From Rikenellaceae bacterium (GTDB lineage: Bacteria; Bacteroidota; Bacteroidia; Bacteroidales; Rikenellaceae), in contig SUZK01000006.1 in NCBI GenBank assembly GCA_015059955.1, positions 96,132 to 160,131 on the forward strand: 64,000 bases of DNA, in the 5' to 3' direction. Position 1 is the first letter of the stretch, and each line of letters starts with the position of its first letter. Made by a program: the position numbers and the translations under genes. Below, piece by piece: positions 16,719 through 25,381 of this stretch. A model generated the notes under the pieces. That model did not search any database and was not told the DNA's origin. It worked only from the letters and a program-made list of their open reading frames with translations.

Positions 16719-17198
16719 TTACTCCTGAACTGGCTCGTTAGTCTCTGGCTCTGAAACTGGCTCCTCAACAACTGGCTCCTCAACAACTAACTCCTCAATA
16801 ACTGGCTCGTTAGTCTTTGGCTCAGAAACCTCAGTGTTCTCAACACCCTCAGCTGGGAGATTGATAACGTTAGGCTCCATAGTAATCTGCTGTGGAGCTG
16901 GAGCCTGCTCACCGTAGACCTCATTCAAAGCCTCTGTGTTCTCAGCAGCTACATCCTTCTCCTCACCCTCAACAACGCGACCTGGAAGTGCTGTGGTCGA
17001 AAGAAGGCTAAAGAATACGATAGCTGCAACCATAGCCCAAGTGAACTTCTCAAGGAAATCGGTGGTCTGACGAACACCCATAGTCTGGTTAGCTGCGCCG
17101 AAGTTAGCAGCCATGCCGCTCTTGGGGCTCTGTACCAATACTGCAAGTATAAGCAAGATACTTGCAATGCAAATCATAATAATGCAAAAAGTATACAT
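16719..17198 (-). CDS. secG: preprotein translocase subunit SecG with long acidic tail
   Basis: A 159-residue SecG, a non-essential SecYEG subunit. It has two membrane segments (about 3-20 and 53-70) separated by the typical Ser/Gly loop QSPKSGMAANFGAANQTMGV. The C-terminal 80 residues are very acidic and contain repeats of VEEPVVEEP and ETNEP, much longer than the E. coli protein. This tail may be low-complexity and variable in length. It is the last gene of the HU/sigma-54/lptE/TPR run and ends at a good terminator. Confidence 0.93.
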   Translation of the reverse strand: MYTFCIIMICIASILLILAVLVQSPKSGMAANFGAANQTMGVRQTTDFLEKFTWAMVAAIVFFSLLSTTALPGRVVEGEEKDVAAENTEALNEVYGEQAPAPQQITMEPNVINLPAEGVENTEVSEPKTNEPVIEELVVEEPVVEEPVSEPETNEPVQE

Positions 17199-17226
17199 AG
17201 TCTATAAATTTAATTATCTCGTAACG

Positions 17227-17688
17227 TTATTTATTCATTTTCCCGCTTATTTCCTCAATAAGTCCTGCAAAGTAAACACTTTTTTTGGAATTTACCAAAC
17301 TTAATTTGCGATAAGTTTCGATTGCCTCCTCATATAACCCTTGATTTAGGTATATTTCTGCCAATTCCTCGCTTACCATATCGTCATCATCGCTAAAATT
17401 TTGTGTCGATAGGTCCTCGGCATCACCCTCCTCGGCAACAATACGGTGGCCGCCGTGGTGTAAGAATAAATCTATCATGTCGTCCGACGACTTATACGTA
17501 AGGCGCTCTACATCTATCTCGCGACGGGCAACAGCCGCAAGCGGGTGGATAAGAGCCACAAGGCGCGATGCCTCAGAGACATGCTCAAAACCCTTGGCCC
17601 TCACCAGTGCGAGGTGTGCACCACCCCACCACGGATAACGCTCAACAAGCTGCTCGGCACGCTTAATATCCTCGTTCTGCATAGACAT
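17227..17688 (-). CDS. TPR-containing conserved protein
   Basis: A 153-residue soluble protein. The N-terminal half contains RAEQLVERYPWWGGAHLALVRA. The C-terminal half has a TPR unit (ELAEIYLNQGLYEEAIETYRKL) near 112-133. The position between lptE (1-bp gap) and secG is conserved in Bacteroidales. Function is unknown. A role as a helper of envelope biogenesis is inferred only from the neighbours. Confidence 0.8.
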   Translation of the reverse strand: MSMQNEDIKRAEQLVERYPWWGGAHLALVRAKGFEHVSEASRLVALIHPLAAVARREIDVERLTYKSSDDMIDLFLHHGGHRIVAEEGDAEDLSTQNFSDDDDMVSEELAEIYLNQGLYEEAIETYRKLSLVNSKKSVYFAGLIEEISGKMNK

Positions 17689-17689
17689 A

Positions 17690-18211
17690 TTACCAGTTAC
17701 CGGCAGCAGCCATATATATATCGGTTACAAGCATATCGACAATCTCCTCGATAAGCTGGTCCTGAACATCGACAAGTAGCTGTGAGGCGTCGTAGTCGGC
17801 ATATGCCGAGAATGTCTTATTGTTGAACGACAGCGTCTGGTCGACAGCATTCTGGAAGTTCACCTTCACGGTGATTGTAAGGCGGTTTTGTAGGGCATAG
17901 TCGCCACTCGACACCGACGCGGTGGTAGAGGTGTAGTTCGTAATCTCACCCTCAAAGGCAAAGTCACCTCCATCCTCGACCTGCTGAAGGCGTGTCTGGC
18001 GCGAGAACTTATCACGCAAAGCCTCGGTGAGAACATTACTCAACGTAGGAGCCACCATAGGTGCGTTATTGGGGAAGTATGCCACAGAGAAGGTCTTCGC
18101 CTCAGGAGGTATGGAGCCTCCCGAGAGGTTATAGGTCACCTTATAGCCACAACCGCTACACAGCAGTGTCGCACAGAAAACCATCATCACCAAATATGTC
18201 AATCGTCTCAT
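17690..18211 (-). CDS. lptE: LptE-family LPS-assembly lipoprotein
   Basis: A 173-residue lipoprotein with lipobox LLCSGC (C21). The GYKVTYNLSGGSIPPEAKTF start and the TNVLTEAL-like segment (SNVLTEALRDKFSRQTRL) are typical of Bacteroidota LptE, the partner plugging the LptD pore that inserts lipopolysaccharide into the outer membrane. It lies 10 bp after the sigma-54 activator. Confidence 0.85.
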   Translation of the reverse strand: MRRLTYLVMMVFCATLLCSGCGYKVTYNLSGGSIPPEAKTFSVAYFPNNAPMVAPTLSNVLTEALRDKFSRQTRLQQVEDGGDFAFEGEITNYTSTTASVSSGDYALQNRLTITVKVNFQNAVDQTLSFNNKTFSAYADYDASQLLVDVQDQLIEEIVDMLVTDIYMAAAGNW

Positions 18212-18221
18212 ATATAATTAT

Positions 18222-19442
18222 TTATTCTTCGTCAATACCCAGTGCCTTCATACGGCGATATAGCGTACGTTCCGATATAAACAGCTCGCGCGCAGCATCC
18301 TTACGGCGGAAGTTATTGTTGCGCAGCGCTCGCATTATCTGTGCACGCTGTGCATCCTCCTTCGACAGCTCACGTGGCTGCTCGTCGTCGATAAACTCAA
18401 CCGTTTCGCTACCCTCGAAGCGGTGTGCTGAGGTGTGCGAAGCCTCGGGAAGCAGGCCCACAACCTCACGATGTGGCGGCGGCGTTGGCATAGGCTCGCG
18501 CTCCTCACCCGCCATGGCGCGACTCATCATACGCTTCAACTCATTGATGTCGTTACGCATGTCGAAGAGTATCTTGTAAAGCAACTCGCGCTCGGTATTC
18601 ATATCCTCATACTCGCGCTGCGCGTCACCCATCATAGGGTGTGTCGTATACACCTCATCGGGGAGATAACGACGTAGTATGTCGGCCGTAATATCGCGGC
18701 TCTGTTCAACAGCAGATATCTGCTCCGCCACATTCTTGAGCTGGCGGATGTTACCTCGCCAGTGGTAGTTCTCGAGGAGTGCTCGAGCGCTCTCATCGAG
18801 GTTTATCGCGGGCATGCGGTACTGCGTAGCCACGTCGCTGGCAAACTTACGGAAGAGGATATATATATCCCCCTTACGCTCACGCAACGGTGGCACGGCG
18901 ATAGGCACGGTATTTAGTCGATAGTAGAGGTCCTCGCGGAAACGCCCCTCGGCAATGGCTCGCATAAGGTCGTTGTTCGTGGCGGCCACAACACGGACAT
19001 TTGTCTTCTGCACCTTCGTTGAGCCCACGCGCATAAACTCACCTGTCTGCAATACACGCAACAGGCGCACCTGTGTAGATATAGGCAACTCACCCACCTC
19101 ATCGAGGAAGATAGTACCACCATCCGCCTCCTCGAAGTAACCCTTGCGACTCTCGATAGCACCCGTAAATGAGCCCTTCTCGTGGCCAAAGAGCTCCGAG
19201 TCGATAGTACCCTCAGGTATAGCTCCGCAGTTTACAGGTATATATTTGTTGTGTTTACGTGCCGAGAAGTCGTGGATAATCTTTGGGAAGAACTCCTTAC
19301 CCACACCACTCTCACCTGTGACCAACACCGATAAATCGGTAGGTGCCACACGTATAGCCACCTCAAGGGCCGAATTAAGTGCTTCGGTATTACCAATAAT
19401 GCCGAAACGCTGCTTCACTGAAAGTAACTCGTTTGCGGTCAT
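18222..19442 (-). CDS. sigma-54-dependent transcriptional activator without a receiver domain
   Basis: A 406-residue AAA+ activator that opens sigma-54 promoters. Walker A is GESGVGKE (43-50), the sigma-54-contacting loop is GSFTGA (90-95), Walker B is GTIFLDE (109-115) and the arginine-finger region is FREDLYYRL. The Fis-type HTH at the C-terminus reads RKDAARELFISERTLYRRM. There is no N-terminal receiver, GAF or PAS domain, so control must come from another protein or from expression level. The start codon overlaps the HU-like gene by four bases (ATGA), which indicates translational coupling. Confidence 0.92.
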   Translation of the reverse strand: MTANELLSVKQRFGIIGNTEALNSALEVAIRVAPTDLSVLVTGESGVGKEFFPKIIHDFSARKHNKYIPVNCGAIPEGTIDSELFGHEKGSFTGAIESRKGYFEEADGGTIFLDEVGELPISTQVRLLRVLQTGEFMRVGSTKVQKTNVRVVAATNNDLMRAIAEGRFREDLYYRLNTVPIAVPPLRERKGDIYILFRKFASDVATQYRMPAINLDESARALLENYHWRGNIRQLKNVAEQISAVEQSRDITADILRRYLPDEVYTTHPMMGDAQREYEDMNTERELLYKILFDMRNDINELKRMMSRAMAGEEREPMPTPPPHREVVGLLPEASHTSAHRFEGSETVEFIDDEQPRELSKEDAQRAQIMRALRNNNFRRKDAARELFISERTLYRRMKALGIDEE

Positions 19443-20245
19443 AACACTACGTTTTCGTTCTTTAAACTATCTACACTATCAGTCTCCATCTCTATCATCT
19501 CAGCCATCTGCGTAGAGTCCTGCGGCATCACCTTCGGCGCTACGTTTGTCACCACCGCATTCTCGGTCGCAGGAGCATCGTCGCCAGATGTGAAGTGCCA
19601 TATCAGCCATACGGTCAAGCCTACGACAAAAAGGCCCACGATTATCACAAGTATACGGCGGTCGAGTTTGATGCGGCTATCGTTGCGATAATAGTCATCA
19701 TCATGCCCCTTGCTCTTCTTGTTCTCGTACCTTAGGCCACGCAGATAGGACTCAGGCTTCGTAAGGTTGACAATCTCCTCCTCGTCGCGCTTGGTGTTAC
19801 GCTGTTTTGCGACACTTCGTCTTACCTCAACCTGCTCCTCCTCGATGCGGCGTACACGACGCATTTGACGCTTCGCCTCGTTGAGTTTCTCGAAGGGTGG
19901 GCGTATGTTGCCACCGATGGTCATCGACTCACGCTTCTGCTTGAAGAGAATATTGTTGTTCTCACCAGCGTAGAAGAGGCCGAAGTTCTCTATGGTGAAG
20001 CTCTCGCCGCTACCCACGGCGTGGCGTATCTCGAATACCCAACGGTCAATATGGCCGTTAGCCTCTATCTCACTCATGCCGTAGGCCACGAGCAGAGAGC
20101 GCAGCGTATTGTCGTCGCCACGCATAAGCTCCGAGAATATCACTCTACCCTCGGGACGCTTCACGATAAAGGCACCAAGCTTGGGCACAACAATACGTTT
20201 GTTGTGCTTCAGGTACTCGATGATTATGTTAGTAACAAGCTCCAC
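19439..20245 (-). CDS. HU-like DNA-binding domain protein with a membrane anchor
   Basis: A 268-residue protein. Residues 1-105 match the HU/CCDC81-like domain of Bacteroidota (VTNIIIEYLKHNKRIVVPKLG ... GESFTIENFGLFY). A basic linker follows, then one membrane helix at about 197-216 (ILVIIVGLFVVGLTVWLIWH) and a 50-residue acidic tail that should lie in the periplasm. The HU-like part would therefore be cytosolic and held at the membrane. It overlaps the sigma-54 activator by ATGA. Its own promoter box lies upstream. DNA binding is inferred from the fold. Confidence 0.8.
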   Translation of the reverse strand: MELVTNIIIEYLKHNKRIVVPKLGAFIVKRPEGRVIFSELMRGDDNTLRSLLVAYGMSEIEANGHIDRWVFEIRHAVGSGESFTIENFGLFYAGENNNILFKQKRESMTIGGNIRPPFEKLNEAKRQMRRVRRIEEEQVEVRRSVAKQRNTKRDEEEIVNLTKPESYLRGLRYENKKSKGHDDDYYRNDSRIKLDRRILVIIVGLFVVGLTVWLIWHFTSGDDAPATENAVVTNVAPKVMPQDSTQMAEMIEMETDSVDSLKNENVVL

Positions 20246-20269
20246 CTATATTAATGTAGATATAACGCG

Positions 20270-20277
20270 CAAAGATA
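20270..20277 (-). promoter_or_regulatory. -7 box of the HU-like/sigma-54/lptE/secG run
   Basis: TATCTTTG on the minus strand, 24 bp before the HU-like gene start. No TTG at consensus spacing. Confidence 0.5.
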
Positions 20278-20308
20278 CAAAAAAATCTTAAATAAACGCT
20301 TTATCAGA

Positions 20309-20338
20309 TTGCAATATCAAGAATAATTTGTACCTTTG
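20309..20338 (+). promoter_or_regulatory. canonical promoter of the kinase gene
   Basis: TTG (20309-20311), a 19-nt spacer, then TACCTTTG (20331-20338). It is divergent from the HU-like gene promoter about 30 bp away. Confidence 0.75.
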
Positions 20339-20378
20339 TTTCTACTTTATGCATACATAATGCTATAAATATACCACT

Positions 20379-21983
20379 ATGCTACTCAAACCGGGGACTA
20401 CCCTACACAACAATAGCTATCGCATTATCCAGACCTTGGGTCGTGGAGGTTTTGGTGTAACCTACCTCGCTGAGCAGATTATGACCCGACGCGAGGTGTG
20501 CATCAAAGAGTTTTTCCCAAAGGATTACTATAAACGTGAGGGCGATTCAAGCGCCATCACACTCTCGTCGGACGGCTTTGCAGAGGCGATGAATAGATTT
20601 AAGGCCAAGTTTATCAAGGAGGCTCAAACTATTGCCGCACTTGACCATCCAAATATAATCCATATCCACGAGGCATTCGAGGAGAATGGCACAGCATATT
20701 ACGTTATGGAGTATATCGATGGCGAGTCGCTCAACGATACTATTAAACGTAGTGGTGCTATGGCTGAGAGCGAAGCTGTGGCATATATCAAGCAGGTTGC
20801 CTCGGCCTTAGAGTACATCCACAACCAGCAGATTATGCACCTCGATGTGAAGCCCGGTAATATCATGGTGCGCTCGAAGGATAACCGCGTCATCTTGATT
20901 GACTTCGGTCTATCGAAGCACTATGACACTACAAGTGGCGAGGCAACATCAACAACACCCGTTGGCGTTAGCCACGGTTTTGCCCCTATGGAGCAGTATA
21001 ATCCTGGCGGTGTTAGCATATTCTCACCCGAAACAGATATATACTCACTTGGGGCTACGTTGTACTATTTGGTCACGGGAAATATACCGCCATCAGCTAC
21101 TGATATTAGCGAGGATGGTCTACCCACGCTACCCTCACATCTGTCGACTGGTGTTCGAACAGCTATCGAGCGTTCGATGGAGGATAAGCGCAAGAATAGG
21201 CCACACTCAATTAAAGATTTATTAGTACTATTGAGAAACAGTAATACTAGTCAGTATACCAAAGTTAGAATTGCACAGATTGTAGATGCCGTAGCAAAGA
21301 GCATAATGGCACGCAACGAAAAAACAGTCCTATCACCCGTGCATACACCTTACGTTGGTAACGATGTTGAAATGACCATTCTTGACGCAGTTAAGTCACC
21401 ATCCGCTATCAATGGTCATGAGTATGTTGACTTAGGCTTGAGCGTTAAGTGGGCAACATGTAATGTAGGCGCTAATAAACCAGAGGATTATGGCAGCTAC
21501 TTTGCATGGGCCGAGACCCAAACAAAGAGCAACTACACAGAAGAGAATTGTAAATCTCTGCAAGTAGAGAGAAAGCTATTAGGCCTTCTAAAACGTTATA
21601 CTAATAAAGAGATAGGAGATATAGGAGGAAATAGATATTTTGATGCTGCAACAGCCAATTGGGGTAGAGAGTGGCGATTACCTACTGAAATGGAATTACG
21701 CGAGTTACGCAATAGAAATCTTTGCACATGGACATGGACCACGCTCAATGGAGTTAATGGATATAGAGTGAAGAGCAAGAAGAATGGCAACAGCATTTTT
21801 CTCCCAGCCGCGGGTTCTCGAAATATTAACAATCCTGATGGCCCTGGCAGATGCGGCAGCTACTGGAGTTCTACACCCAATGATATTGGGGCCCCTTGGG
21901 AACTATTCTTCACCGAAGACTATTCTGAATCATCACCCTGGTTTCGTCACATAGGCTGTAGCGTTCGTCCTGTAACAGAATAA
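20379..21983 (+). CDS. Ser/Thr protein kinase fused to a C-type-lectin-like (FISUMP/DUF1566-type) domain
   Basis: A 534-residue protein. Residues 1-285 are a Hanks-type kinase with glycine loop GRGGFG (21-26), lysine CIKEF (K43), catalytic loop HLDVKPGN near 153-160 and metal-binding DFG near 174-176. It looks active. There is no membrane helix or PASTA domain. From about 347 to the end there is a lectin-like domain with EYVDLGLSVKWATCNVGA, RLPTEMELREL, YWSST and a C-terminal GCSVRPV. Known relatives of this fold are ligand-binding domains, and some are targets of diversity-generating retroelements. It is monocistronic with a good promoter and terminator. The substrate is unknown. Confidence 0.88.
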   Translation: MLLKPGTTLHNNSYRIIQTLGRGGFGVTYLAEQIMTRREVCIKEFFPKDYYKREGDSSAITLSSDGFAEAMNRFKAKFIKEAQTIAALDHPNIIHIHEAFEENGTAYYVMEYIDGESLNDTIKRSGAMAESEAVAYIKQVASALEYIHNQQIMHLDVKPGNIMVRSKDNRVILIDFGLSKHYDTTSGEATSTTPVGVSHGFAPMEQYNPGGVSIFSPETDIYSLGATLYYLVTGNIPPSATDISEDGLPTLPSHLSTGVRTAIERSMEDKRKNRPHSIKDLLVLLRNSNTSQYTKVRIAQIVDAVAKSIMARNEKTVLSPVHTPYVGNDVEMTILDAVKSPSAINGHEYVDLGLSVKWATCNVGANKPEDYGSYFAWAETQTKSNYTEENCKSLQVERKLLGLLKRYTNKEIGDIGGNRYFDAATANWGREWRLPTEMELRELRNRNLCTWTWTTLNGVNGYRVKSKKNGNSIFLPAAGSRNINNPDGPGRCGSYWSSTPNDIGAPWELFFTEDYSESSPWFRHIGCSVRPVTE

Positions 21984-22005
21984 AAGCATAGTACTATAAA
22001 TGACT

Positions 22006-22035
22006 TCCTCGTATCTTCGGTGCGAGGATTTTTTT
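22006..22035 (+). terminator. intrinsic terminator of the kinase gene
   Basis: TCCTCG pairs with CGAGGA around an extended TTCG-containing loop, followed by seven T. Confidence 0.9.
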
Positions 22036-22338
22036 ATTGGCAGTGAGCAATCAGTAAATTAGATGGACAAAAGGTATTATTTGGCATTACGCTTAAAAAA
22101 CGCAATATTTCATTTCTGCTTTCTTCATTCAGTTCTACCTTCATTCATTCATCTCATCTTTGTACTCCGTTATTTGCTATCTTTATCACTGGGGCATAGT
22201 ATTAGCATTTTGTAGGGTCATAGTTGCAGAAACGGAGTTTTTGAAAAATTTTAGCAAGATATTTTGGTAGTTTGAAAAAAAAGCATTAATTTAGTATCGC
22301 AAAAGGAAATTAATATTAATCTTAATATTTGAAAAGTT
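22036..22338. other. AT-rich gap with nothing recognised
   Basis: No gene, repeat unit or clear consensus promoter is supported. A small inverted repeat (ATTAATATTAAT) lies just before the next gene. Confidence 0.5.
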
Positions 22339-22584
22339 ATGATTATTACATTTAACGAGTTGCGCCGCATCAAGGATAAGTTGCCCAGTGGTAGCTCGCA
22401 GCGCATTGCAGATGAGTTAGGAATTGACGTAGAGACCGTACGTAACTATTTTGGCGGTAAGCACTTTGAAGCAAAGGCTGGTGCGGGCATACATATCGAG
22501 CAGGGTCCTGATGGCGGTGTTGTAACACTTGACGATACTACCATCTTCGATGCAGCAATGCGTATTCTCAACGAGCAGAAGTAG
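22339..22584 (+). CDS. small HTH DNA-binding protein
   Basis: An 81-residue protein. The segment SSQRIADELGIDVETVRNYFGGKHF (about 19-43) reads as a helix-turn-helix. The rest contains a glycine-rich turn and a short C-terminal helix. Proteins of this size and sequence type are common in Bacteroidales and are annotated only as DNA-binding. It is monocistronic and closed by a terminator. Its targets are unknown. AT-rich upstream sequence fits a regulator, but no operator is identified. Confidence 0.75.
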   Translation: MIITFNELRRIKDKLPSGSSQRIADELGIDVETVRNYFGGKHFEAKAGAGIHIEQGPDGGVVTLDDTTIFDAAMRILNEQK

Positions 22585-22617
22585 AGAAGCGCGCTTTTTA
22601 CACATACGTAGTAAACA

Positions 22618-22662
22618 ACGAGGTCGACAGGAGAGTTTCCGAGTCGGCCTCGTATCGTTTTA
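22618..22662 (+). terminator. intrinsic terminator of the HTH gene
   Basis: ACGAGGTCGAC pairs with GTCGGCCTCGT (one G-T pair), followed by ATCGTTTTATT. Confidence 0.8.
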
Positions 22663-22730
22663 TTGTCTCAATGCTCCCAATGACCCCGTTAAGCGGAGCG
22701 GCAGTAGATGTCTGACGTATCAGCGAAATA

Positions 22731-22836
22731 TAATTTTTGATTAGAGGGCTGCAGATACAACGCTTATATTTTCAATTAGCATTGTGACCAAATTTGTTGT
22801 CAGAGTGGTGCATTAGCGCCGCTATCACAACAAATT
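22731..22836 (-). repeat. hairpin-element remnants: one half-element and one short complete hairpin
   Basis: 22731-22789 carries an arm (TTTTTGATTAGAGGGCTGCAG, broken here for length: TTTTTGATTAG then AGGGCTGCAG). 22790-22836 is a compact hairpin, AATTTGTTGT paired with ACAACAAATT, with inner pairing of GTGGTGC to GCGCCGC. It lacks the long inner stem and the GTAC tip. Confidence 0.7.
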
Positions 22837-22837
22837 A

Positions 22838-22969
22838 AATTTTTGATTAGAAGGCTGCAGATGTGGTGCATCGCAAAAGAAGAGTCCTCGGGATAGTACA
22901 AGAAGTACAGCCCGAGGTCTCTTACTTTTTGGGATGTGCCGCAGATGTCTGCCTTATCATCGAAAATTA
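22838..22969 (-). repeat. long hairpin element, subtype B, starting at the cyuA-like stop codon
   Basis: Inner stem GAGTCCTCGGG pairs with CCCGAGGTCTC around GTAC-AAGAA-GTAC. The outer arm AATTTTTGATTAGAAGG pairs with CCTTATCATCGAAAATT. The right end contains the stop codon of the cysteine desulfidase-like gene. Confidence 0.83.
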
Positions 22970-24274
22970 CTTGGAGGTCATGATTTTAAGAATCATCGCA
23001 TCAGTATGCGTCATCGCATCACGACCAATATCGGTGAGGTTGCGTATAGAGCGGTCTACATCGTCGTCGATGATACCCTCGACAGACTTAACACAGCGGC
23101 TGCTCATCGCCATAAGGGCTGAGACAACAGCGGTAGAGACACCTGATGCGCACTTCATGGCGCACGATGGCTTGGCGCCATCGCATATCATACCTGTAAG
23201 GTTGGCAATCATATTCTTCACCGCCACGGTAACCTCCTCGTAGCCACCACCCATAAGGTAGGTGATACCGCATGATGAGCCTGTTGCGGCAACGACACAG
23301 CCACACAATGCCGAGAGGCGGCCGAGGCTCTGCTTTATATATATAACGGTAAGGTGGCTGAGGATAAGGGCACGTACCAGCTGCTCGTCCGAGGCCTTTG
23401 TCTGCTCGGCGTATACCACTACGGGGACTGTCGAGGTGAGGCCCTGATTACCACTACCAGAGTTACTCATTACGGGTATCATGGCACCAGCCATACGGGC
23501 ATCACACGCTGCTGTTGTCATGCCGACAATCTGGCAGTGCAGCGTATCACCCATGATGTTGCGCTCCGACTCCGAGCGGAAGAGACGACCTATGGCGTGG
23601 CCGTAGTCACCCTTGAGCGACTCGTATGCCGCGTTCATATTGAGGCGGCGTGCCTCAAGGATAAACTGCAACTCATCGAGGGGCGCTGTCATGGCGAAGT
23701 CCCACACCTTGCGCAGGGTGAGCACAGGGTCGTTATTTGCTGCTACGGCTGTTGCGCCCTCGCTCTGCGTGCCACCCTCGAGTGACATAAGCACCTCGTC
23801 GTTGCGTGAGACATGAACGAAGCGGGTGTGTCCGCCAGAGATTATTGCCACAGCGCGGTCGTTGCCTGCCGACACCTCTATCTCGATATATAGCTTCTCG
23901 GTGATATTCTCCTTGAGGCTCACGGCGATACGCTTCTCATCTATCATGCGGCAGCCCTCCTTTACAGCCTCGGCATCGCCATCCTTGAGCACCTCGAGTT
24001 CGTATTCCGACTTGCCGACGATAGCACCCAACGCCATGGCGATAGGCAGACCCGTCATGCCTGTACCAGGTATTCCCACGCCCATTGCATTTTTGAGCAC
24101 GTTGGCGCTTAGGCGAGCCTCTATGCGCTCGGGGCGCACGCCCAATGCCTCGGTAGCCTTAGCTACACACAACGCCACGGCGATAGGCTCGGTACAACCT
24201 ATGGCTGGGATAATCTCGCGATTCATGAGGGCGATAATCTCCTTACGCTCCTCGGCAGTAAACTGATGGTTCAT
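22967..24274 (-). CDS. L-cysteine desulfidase / serine dehydratase-alpha family (UPF0597, CyuA-like)
   Basis: A 435-residue enzyme of the UPF0597/CdsB-CyuA family. Members use an oxygen-sensitive Fe-S cluster to break down L-cysteine to pyruvate, ammonia and sulfide, or act on serine. Visible motifs are the conserved AIGCTEP (C27) and cluster-candidate cysteines in SSCGITYLMGGGYEE and CDGAKPSCAMKC. The start MNHQFTAEER at 24274 is chosen over an upstream ATG that adds 22 unrelated residues. It is monocistronic and ends directly at a hairpin element. Cysteine versus serine preference is uncertain. Confidence 0.87.
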   Translation of the reverse strand: MNHQFTAEERKEIIALMNREIIPAIGCTEPIAVALCVAKATEALGVRPERIEARLSANVLKNAMGVGIPGTGMTGLPIAMALGAIVGKSEYELEVLKDGDAEAVKEGCRMIDEKRIAVSLKENITEKLYIEIEVSAGNDRAVAIISGGHTRFVHVSRNDEVLMSLEGGTQSEGATAVAANNDPVLTLRKVWDFAMTAPLDELQFILEARRLNMNAAYESLKGDYGHAIGRLFRSESERNIMGDTLHCQIVGMTTAACDARMAGAMIPVMSNSGSGNQGLTSTVPVVVYAEQTKASDEQLVRALILSHLTVIYIKQSLGRLSALCGCVVAATGSSCGITYLMGGGYEEVTVAVKNMIANLTGMICDGAKPSCAMKCASGVSTAVVSALMAMSSRCVKSVEGIIDDDVDRSIRNLTDIGRDAMTHTDAMILKIMTSK

Positions 24275-24488
24275 ATATAGGTATCTTCTGTTAGTTAATA
24301 TCGTTATTAGGTCATAGCAATGTTTACTTGCGATAAACAATCGTACGAAGATACAAAAAATATATCAAACAACAAAACATTGCACAAAAAAAACAGCACT
24401 ACAAGAGAGCAGAGATAAAAGATAGGCAAAGCCAGCCCATCTTTGGTCTTCGAGCACTTTAAAAAATAGCTTCAGCCCGCAAATATTT

Positions 24489-24519
24489 TTGAAACATTCA
24501 ATAATTTGTGCTATATTTG
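24489..24519 (+). promoter_or_regulatory. canonical promoter of deoD
   Basis: TTG (24489-24491), a 20-nt spacer, then TATATTTG (24512-24519), 43 bp before the chosen start. The promoter position argues against the longer reading frame that begins at 24506. Confidence 0.78.
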
Positions 24520-24562
24520 TACTCTACAACGAACGTTAATTAACCAAATAAATAGAGTAACT

Positions 24563-25276
24563 ATGGCAGGAAAAGTTCCAACACCCCACATCGGGGCACA
24601 ATATGGCGAGATAGCCGATAAGGTGATTATGGCGGGCGACCCTTTGCGCGCTAAGTTTATGGCTGAGAACTTCTTGGAGAACCCCGTGCAGTATAATAAC
24701 GTGCGAGGTATGCTCGGCTTCACCGGCACATACAAGGGCAAGCGCGTATCTGTTCAGGGCCACGGCATGGGCATCCCATCTATCGGCATCTACACCTACG
24801 AGCTCTTCAACTTCTACGACGTGAAGCGCATCATACGTTGCGGCTCGGCAGGCGCCTTCGACCCATCGCTAAACCTCGGTGACGTGGTATTCGGCATGGG
24901 CTCATGTACCGACTCTAACTATGGCGCTCAGTTCAACCTCCCAGGCACCTTCGCCCCTATCGCCGACTTCGACCTCTTGCGTGCAGCAGCGGCCAAGGCC
25001 GAGGAGCTTGGCATCAGCTACCGCGCAGGTAACATCCTCGCCAGCGACGTATTCTACGGCGACGATGCCGAGAGCTGGAAGCAGTGGCAGAAGATGGGTG
25101 TCTTGGCTGTCGAGATGGAGGCTACTGCCCTCTACATGAACGCGGCACGTGCAGGCAAGAGTGCACTTTGTATCTGCACAATATCGGACTCGTTGGTACA
25201 CCACACAGCATGCTCGGCCGAGGAGCGCCAGACATCGTTCACGAACATGATGAAGATTGCCTTCGACATCATATAG
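24563..25276 (+). CDS. deoD: purine nucleoside phosphorylase DeoD
   Basis: A 237-residue hexameric-type PNP that splits purine (deoxy)nucleosides with phosphate in salvage. It begins [12 protein letters not shown]. Phosphate-site GDPLRAKF lies at about 27-34, RCGSAGAF at about 91-98 and the [11 protein letters not shown] active-site segment near 185-195. The catalytic Asp region is SDSLVHH. It is monocistronic with a canonical promoter and a terminator. Confidence 0.96.
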   Translation: MAGKVPTPHIGAQYGEIADKVIMAGDPLRAKFMAENFLENPVQYNNVRGMLGFTGTYKGKRVSVQGHGMGIPSIGIYTYELFNFYDVKRIIRCGSAGAFDPSLNLGDVVFGMGSCTDSNYGAQFNLPGTFAPIADFDLLRAAAAKAEELGISYRAGNILASDVFYGDDAESWKQWQKMGVLAVEMEATALYMNAARAGKSALCICTISDSLVHHTACSAEERQTSFTNMMKIAFDII

Positions 25277-25305
25277 TCGTCGGCTTGTCTACACCGCAAA
25301 CATTG

Positions 25306-25338
25306 GGCTGAATGGGATGCACCATCCAGCCTATTTTT
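25306..25338 (+). terminator. intrinsic terminator of deoD
   Basis: GGCTGAATGG pairs with CCATCCAGCC (one mismatch), followed by TATTTTT. Confidence 0.82.
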
Positions 25339-25381
25339 GTAGTTAGCGCCATATATAAACAACCATTAACCGTTCATCTAT

